Source: Amoebophrya sp. A120
Lineage: Eukaryota > Sar > Dinophyceae > Syndiniales > Amoebophryaceae
Length of the DNA stretch: 64,000 bases
Assembly: GCA_905178155.1 (NCBI GenBank)
Contig: CAJINV010000003.1
Coordinates: forward strand, 822,784-886,783
Reading direction: 5' to 3'
A model generated the notes under the pieces. It saw only the letters and a program-made list of their open reading frames with translations. It was not told the origin of the DNA and searched no databases. Below, one piece after another: positions 55,645 through 64,000 of the stretch (the first letter of the stretch is position 1; every line of letters starts with the position of its first letter). Position numbers and translations under genes: made by a program.

Positions 55645-58600
55645 ATGTCCCGAAATCAGGCACCTACCGCTCCGCACTCCAAGACGGGGCACCATTTGCT
55701 GGGGAATTTTCCGTTGGACTTCTTGCAAGGGCGGTGGTTCAATGATTACAGCCACCTGATAACCGTGACGGAGAGCAAAGTTTGGACCGATGGCAACACC
55801 AGCGCTTCAGACCTGCGGTTTCGAAAAAATGACGGGGTGTGGCAATGGGGAGACTGGGAGTTGTTCAACGTAAGTCCCCGGCCCCCGAGAAGCCTACACG
55901 ATGCCATCCGCAAAAAAGCGATGGACCGCGCCGGTACAGCGGCGGACGCCATGCGCAAAAACTACTATGCGGCAAATAGTAACGCGGCTTTCGGAAAGAA
56001 CGGCAACGGATCCAAGAACCAGGCTTTATCGTCCGGTGCCGCCACACCGAAGCGGAAGATGAAGGTCATGTGGCATGTGCCCCCACCGTCGAATCCCCGG
56101 AGCAGTCGAATGGAGCTTTCGCCGGGCGGACAGACCCAGATAAAAGATAAGGAGAAGACCAAGCCCGAAAAGTATCTGATTGACGTGGACGTCCCGAAGG
56201 CAGAGGCGGAGCGGCTGATGGACGAAGGGGGGCACAGCGAGAAGTGTCTGAAAGCCCAGCTGGTGGACGACAACCCCGCACTCAAGAGAGACATCCAAAT
56301 CGTGAGGCGAGATAACCCGGACACCAGCTTCAGCGACGAGGAGGATGAGGAGGCGTCGGACGACGCTGATGCGGAGCCACTGATCATCGGACCGGTACTC
56401 GCAGACTTCACACAGCTGATGGACGCCAAGTCGGCCTGGCGACTCTCCCTGTACCGACCAGTGACGATCCTGTGGATGAAAAGCGGCCAGCCGGACAAGA
56501 TTGTTCGTTGGTCGAGCGCGGTGCCGAACGTGGCGACGCCACTGGTCCTGGAGGGGGGTCCCTTCAAGAAGTGGCGCCAGATCCTCCACGAGGAGCGGGA
56601 GTACCACGGGAAAAAAGTGAAGGCGGAATTGGTGACCAGCCAATACGCCGACCCTGCAGCGCGCATGCGCGCTATCGAACGGGCCGAAGCGGAAAAGCGC
56701 CGCCAGGCGCAACTACGAGAAAAGGCAAAGGCGGACGCCAAACTGCGCCTCAAGCCCGAGTTCAAAGTCCGCGAGTCCCGTCCGCGCAAGGCCAAGCTCA
56801 CCTCCTACGAGAACATGATGCTTGCGGCCGAGCTCTCCGGGGGCGACACCGCTTTTGTGCACGACCATTTTGGGCGCGGAAGTGGCGGCGTCAGTGGAGG
56901 TGGTGGTGCAACATCTAGTACGGCGAGCGCTGGGCGGGTACTACCTGGTGGAACATCCGCATCTAGGACCACGTTCCCGTGGCGAACCAAAGCTCCCCCA
57001 AACTTTCAATGGAGAGTACCGGAGAACCCCTTTCTGCAGAGCTTCACCTGCAGCGACCCGTGCCAGTCGTTCTGGGAGCGCGAGCAGCGCAAGCTGATGA
57101 AGTGCAAGTACGAGCAAATCGAGCACTTTGCTGCGCAGCGGAAGGGCAGCCGCCACTCTCCCGACTTCCGACGGGCGTTGCAGCAGGCACAGCAGCGGTT
57201 TTTGAAAGAAAAGGTTAAGTTTCGGTCGGAAGAGGAATTCTACCAGGCGCTCCGGCAAGAAGAGCAAAGAGACTTCCGCATGTTTGCCGAAGAGTACAAG
57301 GTTCAGGTTGCAGCTGCCCCGGGAGGATTTTCATCTACAAGAACAGCTGCAGCCCCCTCGAGTAGCAGTGCTGTTAAGAACAAGAATAAAAACTCCGGCA
57401 AGATGGATCAGAAGAGCGCGAAACCCCCGCCTACTGCAGCCACGGGGGCACGGGGAACAAAAAAACGAAATAGATCCGACTCATCCGCCTCATCGGATGA
57501 AGAAGACAGCGATGCTGAAGATTCTTCGGCAGCTATTGTTGCAAGTTCGTCTTGCTCATCGAGCGATGAGGAATATTCGGACCGTCGCGCACGCGGCCGC
57601 AAGAACGGAAACAAGAGGCGCAAAATGTCTGCCACGAGCGGTCACAACAAGAAGGGACCCAAAGCCAAAACTGTTGTTGTTCAAGCGAAGGGCCAGAAGA
57701 AGTCTACGGCGAAGTCAAAAGCGAATCCAAATCTGGTGCGATCCGGAGTTCAGAAGACAATGAGAAACGAGAAAAAAATTTCGTTTGCTGATGAACAGGA
57801 AGACTCCGAGGATCAGGATGGCGAACCAGTCGCATTTCGCCAGGCGGTGACGAGCAAAGGTACAGGAAGCAAACGGAAAAGAAGCAAAGAGAGTAGAAGA
57901 AAAAGCAGTAAAAGTTCGCGCAAAGGTAGTGCGGCGAGCGAAGACTCAGATTCCTCGACTACATCGTCCAAAACTACGACATCGACCTCGCGGCACTCAA
58001 GAAATAGCTCCAGCTCATCCGACTCTGACGCTTCTTTTGATGGACATCTCTACTACGACTTTATCTCTGGCGGACTGCAGTGCGCGCCCCCGACGGATGG
58101 CACGCCCGTAGATGTTTTCCAGCGCATGCACGAGAAGTCTCGCGGGCTGCGGTTCTGGGTGGATCGTGCGCCCAACCGGGTGAAGCTGCTTCTCGACCCC
58201 CGCTGGCCGAACAACAACTACGGTGCAGCTGAACAAAACCACCACCACTACTCTGGGGGCTTCTTTGGACAACAAGTAGAGGATTATGCAAATGACAACG
58301 CAGATCATGCTGAAAAGCCGTTAATTCTGCCCTTCGATGCCATTCGGCGCGACCGTGAAGCAATCCTAGCTGCGGCCGATGCAGCGGCTCTCGAGCAGGA
58401 TTGTTCCCTCGACGACGATATGCACTGCAAATAGAGTATCGTACTCGCATAAATGCATTACAAATTTCCTCAGCGTGAGAAATAAAATTTGTAATGCGGA
58501 TTTGACTTAACAAAAAGATTTGTAATGCATGACTGCAATACGAATGCGATACTTTTGCACAGGATAGACGAGGAGGATTCCTCGTCCGACGACGAGAGTC

Positions 58601-61023
58601 CGAACACCTATGGAAGTGTCAGAATCAAAATCGTCAGAGTTGAAATAGTTTGTCATGCATAAAAGCGATATCACTCGGAAGCCCACTTATCAAGCGGCGC
58701 ATGACAAATTTTCCGAGCGCCGGAATTCAATTTGTCATGCTGTTGGGGCACAAAAGACTGCTTTTGTCATGCTGCTTTGCCAGCTCTATTTCAAACCCTA
58801 AACAGGCTCACAATCGGCCTCACTTGCCATCCCAGCAAGACAAGCACTTCACGCCTTGCATTTTATGCATATTCAACCTTGACGATTTCAATCCTGACAG
58901 TTCCATAACACCCGACGGGAAAGGAAACGAAAATCCCGGCGGGAGAAAGCGGAGATGGAGCGCGTGATCGCCGAAGCGAATCGAGAAACGGCTGCGGGAC
59001 TGCTGATCCCCACGGATCCGGCCACGCAAAAACAAGACCTGGCGGCCTTCGTCGCCTTCAACCGGTTGTGTCGTCAAGAGCCGCAGTTTTTCGCCCCCTG
59101 CTACGTGCCCGTGGACCGGCAGAATGACAATGAACGCGAGGAGGACCCGGTGGGACTGTCGCCCCAGTGCCTCAAGTTCCGCGCGTGGCTCCTCCAGCTG
59201 CACCAGCACGAGGTGGGCAACTGGAAGTCCGAAGAGTCCCGGTTCCGCCTGCAAAAAATGTTCCAGAAGGCCGGGTCGCTGTTTCGGAACCCGGTGACGC
59301 TCGAACACGTATGAACTGCAAAAGCATCGCGCTCGTATAATTGCAATCATGCATTACAAATCTTTTTCTTAAAGGTAAATTAGCATTACAAATTTTATTT
59401 CTCATGCTGAGGAAATTTGTAATGCAATTTATACAAGTGCGATGCTTTTGCATTGCATAACACGAGTGGCACAGCAAGTCCTTCTTTCAAGCCGTGGTGC
59501 AGCCGCTGAAGATTGCCGCGCCGGCGCGGATCCTATCCAGTGTAAAAATGTCTGGGTCTGGAAGAATGCAACTTGTGATGCTGCATTTGGATGTCTAAAA
59601 AATTTGTGTTGCATGAGCAGCAAAAGGAATCTATATTTCTGCTACGCGGAGAGGGCATTTGTCATGCAGAATAGGCATCAAGAACCCCTCAAAAAACCTG
59701 TGATGCTAGGTCATGCATCACAGACATCACGGCTCATGCAAATCGTGCATCACAAGTCTCAGAATCTTCCAGACCCAGACATTTTTACACTTGATAGATC
59801 CACTGGGTCCACGATTCCACCAAGTTCACCAAGGCTCAACTCCTGCAGATGCAGCGGCAGAGCCACGCCGAGCAGTTTCAAAAAGCCCACGCGTTGTTGT
59901 CCCACGTTTTCGTCCTGGATGGGATGATGCAGGACAATTACGATCTGTACGTGCTCCGCCACGCCCACACGGACCACATCCACGCCTGCGCGATCCTTCA
60001 AAAGGCCCGCCCCAACAAACGCTGTATCCTCTACTTCACCGTCCGCCCCGAAGTCCGCAGCGCGGGCTACGCCTCACGCTTCGTCCAGATGCTGCTCGAC
60101 CAGGAACCCCACTCCCGCCTCTTTACCACTGTCAATGTACTTTGGATTTTGATTTTGTTTTTGTAAAGTAGTAGTGGCCTGTCCTGTTGCTGTTTCTGTT
60201 TTCTGGTGTTCTGCATGTGCACATCATGCATGTTCATGCTTTATTTTGAGGCCTCATCTTCACCTTCAGTATGAGTGCTTTGGCGGTTCATCATCATCTT
60301 CAAAGCTTGACATTGTTTTCCCAGGTCGGCGCAGATGGGACACAGGAAAAGTTAGCGGACTGGTGGAAGCGTATGGGATTCACGAAAGAGGTGGAACCTG
60401 ACAAAGAGCATTCCATGGATGTTCCCTTCAAACACACCATTCTCCTGGAGCTAGATCGTCGCACGTACTTGGGTGGTGCTTTTTTCGAGCCTCCAATATC
60501 TCCGGCAGCTCTCGCCAAGCGTTTGAAAAATAAAGCAGAGGATTCGTCGAATAATCTTCGACCTGAACAACAACCCGGAGCAGGTGGTGCAACGACCGCC
60601 TCGTCTTCCTCGATAATTTTTCCGATGAATACACGACACCACCACCAGCAAGAAGAAATTGGAGCAGGAACGAATAATGGTGAGAACGAGGGCTTAGCTG
60701 CAGCTTCGAGCTCAAGAAAAGCTGCAGGAACTGCTGCCTCTGTCCACCTCCATGATCCGATCGTGCCTGCGAAAGGTAGAAATAAAGCAGAGGCCTCAAT
60801 GAAGACAAGCGCGGCGTCGAAAGCAGCCACAATGAAGAAGCAGAAAAACCCATCGAGAAAAGCCAGCATCGCTTGCGCGGACGAAGCTAACGAAAGTGAC
60901 GCCGACTTATTTCAGGACCAGCAACATGAGTTGTTTTCAACAGACGACAGGGATCATGATCCGCCAAAGCAAGCAAAAGCTGTTGCTCCGAAAAAGAAGC
61001 CGCGAGCGGGACGACGGAAGTGA
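55645..61023 (+). CDS. Lys/Ser-rich nuclear-type protein with GNAT-like acetyltransferase domain
   Basis: Exons 55645-58418, 58572-58608, 58913-59309, 59465-59533, 59802-60136, 60325-61023 join to 4311 nt (1436 residues). N-terminal module: GRWFNDYSHLITVTESKVW followed by GVWQWGDWELF (about 28-75), a Trp-rich unit I recognise only as a type common in dinoflagellate proteins. A basic helical segment (RRQAQLREKAKADAKLRLKP) and a long disordered Ser/Lys region with SDEEDSD patches follow. The GNAT-like part (about 1130-1220) carries YFTVRPEVRSAGYASRFVQM, resembling acetyl-CoA-binding motif A (R..G.A). LADWWKRMGF follows, like the closing WW/YxKxGF segment. The C-terminus is Lys-rich (KKKPRAGRRK), likely nuclear. 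A chromatin or protein acetyltransferase is plausible, not proven. Four introners, one GT-AG intron (60137-60324). Confidence 0.6.
58419..58566 (+). mobile_element. Introner, family B
   Basis: 148 bp. TATGCACTGCAAATAGAG at left (arm slightly mutated), GATACTTTTGCACAGGATA at right. Exact repeat GACGA. Phase 2. Confidence 0.9.
58609..58907 (+). mobile_element. Introner, family C
   Basis: 299 bp. TATGGAAGTGTCAGAATC to ATCCTGACAGTTCCATA. Exact repeat ACACC. Only a 37-nt exon separates it from the preceding element. Confidence 0.92.
59310..59459 (+). mobile_element. Introner, family B
   Basis: 150 bp. TATGAACTGCAAAAGCATCG to GATGCTTTTGCATTGCATA. Exact repeat ACACG; compensating TATCG to CATCG changes occur in both arms. 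Confidence 0.93.
59534..59796 (+). mobile_element. Introner, family A
   Basis: 263 bp. TATCCAGTGTAAAAATG to ATTTTTACACTTGATA. Exact repeat GATCC. Phase 1. Confidence 0.93.
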
Positions 61024-61084
61024 AAAAGAAAATCTATACAGAGGCGAAAAAATACACATCTTTTTGCTACCGCTACTTTCCCAT

Positions 61085-61346
61085 TACTTACGTCCCTATA
61101 GTGGTAGCGCGATTTTTTCGACCAGTTCAAAGCGACTGGCTCTGAACTCGAAACTCGTGGACCACTAACTTGAAAAGCTGTGCTTTTAATTATAGCCACA
61201 ATCCATGATCATGAGAACTTTCTTTCATGAAACACTGTAAACTGTAAACTCGCAAGATGACAAAATATTTGTCATTGGTGTCAAAGACCAATTTTCCACC
61301 CTCCTATTTACCTACAGTTGTAGCGCGATTTCGTCCGGTCGATAAC
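61085..61346. repeat. Degenerate direct repeat upstream of the leader-like site
   Basis: 61085-61127 and 61305-61346 share TTAC..CCTA.AGT.GTAGCGCGATTT and a following TCGACC/TCCGGTCGA stretch, about 220 bp apart. Confidence 0.55.
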
Positions 61347-61430
61347 AATATTTTCAAAAAAAACCGAGACGCGACATATGTGACCACCCCAGGCTAAAAT
61401 TACGTATTTCTATCAAAAGAAGATGAAGCC

Positions 61431-61449
61431 ACCGTAGCCATTTTGGCTC
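61431..61449 (+). other. Dinoflagellate spliced-leader-like sequence
   Basis: ACCGTAGCCATTTTGGCTC equals the first 19 of the 22 nt of the conserved dinoflagellate trans-spliced leader. The last three (AAG) are replaced by GTC. It could be a variant SL RNA gene with a GT donor straight after CTC, or a leader relic left by a retroposed mRNA. The internal AGCCA..TGGCT can fold. Confidence 0.5.
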
Positions 61450-62669
61450 GTCAGGCGGCTATCTGTCTATCTAGCATCATTTTTCACTATTTCACAATTA
61501 TGCCAAAAGGCGGCATCTCAGATATTCAAAGTAACTTTCCGTATGATTTTCTCGGGACCTGGCAAGCGTCGTACTAGATGCCAGCATGAGATATCCACGG
61601 CAAATGCAAATGGTGAAGTTCATTTGCCGTCGAGGAGGAACTGGGGCACAACGGATTTTTGCCCTGCTCCGTTGAGTTTTTTCATCGCGCCTGTGTTTTG
61701 TTTTGGAAACGCGCGAGGATAAAAACCAAAAAAAAAATCTATCAAATGAAAAAAAATGAGTTCTAGTATCGTTCTTCGTCTACTATAATTGCTTTCGCGT
61801 TTAGATTGTCTCAATGATGGAACCAACCTCCTAGAATGAAGATTTTGTCAAGAGCGAAAACCACAAACCTGACCTATATCAATATAGCACCATCTTCAGC
61901 AGCTGCGGAATAGCAGTGAGTTTCGGGCCTTGAATCTTCGACGCCACGCCCAGTCTCATGAAGAACGAAAGAAAGAAAATAGTACTCGTAATGACGAGGT
62001 CGATATTTTGAGCTAGATCGAAGAATCGATGAGGCATGCAGCATGCGATATTTTCTTCTTACAGCAAAAACGACTGCCAAACAGCATGAAAAAACTACCA
62101 GAGTCGCTTTTGGTTGGGTTTTTCATTTTCCAAGAAAGCTCAGGCAGTTGATGGGAAACACGACCCTGAACAGTAGCACTTTGCTTCGTTTTTTGGACCT
62201 CGTTTTGTACCGGAAATTGAGACTCTTCTTTTTGTTTTTGTAATTATCAAAACGTGCGCAGATATTGTTTATCTTTATACTATTTCGTCGAACATAAACC
62301 TAATCGAATAAATCTCTAGATCACATTATCAGGCATTTTTTCGAAAAAAGATCTACTATCAACTTGCCCCGTGCAAGTTTGCTCGACTCAGGTTCCCGTG
62401 TTTTCTTGGATTCCTCGTTTTGCTTTCACACGAACGAGGAAAAAAACTATCCTTGAGCCAACTATATAATAATGTACCGTACTACTACTCGTAGAAGTAG
62501 TGCTCATTCTCTGGAAGTAGTCGACGCACCCGAATGGGAAAAGTAGTCGACGAATGGGGAAATGGAAATCAAATCGATGAACCTCTAAATAATATTGGGG
62601 GAACATCAATCAGGCCAGGACACGTATGTACAAATACATCCAATGCTCGGCGTTGCGCAATGCCAATCA

Positions 62670-63363
62670 ATGGCTTACTTCTTTCCACATCCGCGGTGGA
62701 GGTTGTATCCATCAAAAGTCTACGCATGGACATCAAACTCAAAGTCTTGTTTGTTCGCGGCTACGACGGCTCCGGCTGTTCGCACCGTGATCACCAAGAG
62801 AACGTTAATCTATTTTTACTTGTATTACATACGTACCACAACCACAAGTCACTCCCGAAAAATAAGAACGCGACTCCAACTTCCCCTATTGCTCTTGAAG
62901 TCCGCAACATCAAACTTTATGCTGTGTATATTATTGAACTTTCTGTTTCTCCCGGGAAGTTCTACAGTTTTAAGTACTTGCACGAACGCAAGAAAAAGAA
63001 TATAGTCCTGAGCTCCCACGTCCACGATCTCCACCCAATGTATGCCTCGCCATTTTACCACTTTTCGCATTCCTCAGCACAGCTGCCTCCGTGGGACTGG
63101 GAGCATAAATTGCAACTCGTATACAATTCTTGCCTTGTGTTCCGCTTCAGCTGCAGCTGAACACAGAAGATCACGAGCTGCAGGAGCAAAAATTCCTGTG
63201 TAAATTGATTTCTGCGTTGTCGCTCACTTTGGCACTGCGCTTGCTTACGCTGGTAAGTCTGGCAGTCAAACAGAAGCGCACACGCAGCAGAAGCCGTCCC
63301 GGCTCTTACAAGGAGCGGGTGCTCCCGTTCCTTCGGACAGGCACTACCGATACTATTCCTTAG
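62670..63363 (+). CDS. Small single-pass membrane protein, unknown (about 163 aa)
   Basis: Proposed exons 62670-62803, 62968-63118, 63157-63363 (492 nt). The N-terminus MAYFFPHPRWRLYPSKVYAW and the following Ser/Ala/Thr/Arg-rich stretch lack acidic residues, suggesting a mitochondrial presequence. The middle is His/aromatic-rich (HPMYASPFYHFSHSSAQLPP then WDWEHKLQ). One helix (LISALSLTLALRLLTLVSL) is followed by a basic tail. The first intron is GT-AG (GTTAATC..TCTACAG). The second is tiny (GTATAC..CTGCAG, 38 nt, or 32 nt if CTTCAG is used). A respiratory-complex accessory subunit would look like this, but nothing identifies it. Confidence 0.5.
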
Positions 63364-64000
63364 TGGTGAGGTTAGGTTTCATCTAGTAGCTTCTAGCCAG
63401 GTTGCCGGCGATCCAGAACCATAGGAAGATAGCGATCTGCCACCCACCAATCGCGAACAACGTGAACAAGATCTCTTGATCTTGAATTCAGTTTGTTTGA
63501 GCGGTTACATCCGCAGCAGAAAAGCTACTGAGCAAGTTTCTGCAGTTGTAACGGAAGCGCTAGCGCAAGCTAGCTATAGGTAGCTAGCACAAAGAAGTCT
63601 TTCCAGTTGATATAGAAGAAGATGTACAAGCACAGCTGCAGGAGAGAGCCGTGCCGCAAGAACTTAATACTGATGCCGAAACTAGTTTGTAGTCTCTTCT
63701 GCTCGAGAAAAATTTACATGATCATTGCCACAGACGGCAGTAGACGCCCACACAATAAAGCTGCGTATCCCACTGACTGCATGTCCCAGTCGTCAGTGAC
63801 AAGGAGATACATGCCCACTGCCGGCGCTTCAATGCCTGTTATTTTTCCTTGAGCAGGTAGAGTCTCTGATAATCGTCCGCAGAATCATTGAAGTCAACAG
63901 ATTCTCATCTTAATGTTTTATGATAATTTCTGGCACTTTCTTACTTATTCTTATCTCTGTAAACAAGTGTAAGATGTAGTTATGAATTTCAAAATACCGA
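63364..64000. other. Window end, nothing firmly supported
   Basis: A 75-codon frame at 63622-63852 has no recognisable features. No introners or repeats seen. Confidence 0.45.

Larger units (their letters stand above)
61024..62669. other. Intergenic with spliced-leader-like site
   Basis: AT-rich spacer. Holds the leader-like 19-mer at 61431 and two related GTAGCGCGATTT segments upstream of it. Confidence 0.5.

Noticed and set aside
20-59796. Arrays of similar short repeats as CRISPR
   Set aside because: Units are dispersed, have inverted ends and sit between exons; no regular repeat-spacer spacing.

Overview
The window looks like nuclear DNA of a dinoflagellate, most likely a syndinian parasite close to Amoebophrya. 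Four things point there. (1) Every gene I can support lies on the + strand, as in dinoflagellate unidirectional gene arrays. (2) Six genes are riddled with short terminal-inverted-repeat (TIR) elements that behave as introns, matching the introner elements reported from Amoebophrya genomes. (3) A near-complete dinoflagellate spliced-leader sequence sits at 61431-61449. (4) The gene content (flagellar central-pair protein, nuclear coiled-coil giant, mitochondrial HscB) is eukaryotic.

Layout, all +: 1-10207 SPEF2/CPC1-like flagellar protein (5' end outside the window); 12042-17887 superfamily-1 helicase-like protein with a C-terminal beta-barrel-like repeat; 20866-37221 a 2835-residue coiled-coil protein with an acidic tail (TPR/Mlp-like build); 37230-37607 small protein; 38309-39089 a 143-residue charged protein; 40473-41165 secreted Cys/Gly-rich protein; 42661-43773 mitochondrial HscB co-chaperone; 44318-50692 LicD/fukutin-type membrane protein; 51307-53552 hypersensitive-induced-response (HIR) SPFH protein; 55645-61023 Lys/Ser-rich protein with a GNAT-like domain; 62670-63363 small membrane protein. 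The roughly 15 kb between genes holds a 51-bp palindrome, short repeats and the spliced-leader-like site.

The main biology is in the introns. I count 52 elements (families A-M by TIR). Each starts TA(T) and ends ATA or a one-base variant and is flanked by a 5-bp direct repeat (39 exact, 13 diverged). Deleting the element plus one repeat copy restores the reading frame in every case. In the complete introner-bearing genes the joined exons sum to exact multiples of three: 4662, 8508, 4668, 900 and 4311 nt. Exon coordinates below keep the upstream repeat copy. Only 2 of the 52 can be drawn as GT-AG introns, whereas some 23 other introns in the same genes are ordinary GT-AG. Two splicing modes therefore seem to coexist within single transcripts. 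No introner was seen between genes.

The gene set is not an operon or pathway. It mixes motility (SPEF2), nucleic-acid or chromatin work (helicase, GNAT, coiled-coil giant), Fe-S assembly (HscB), glycan modification in the secretory route (LicD) and membrane microdomains (HIR). All identifications are by eye from motifs and remembered family features; no searches were run.
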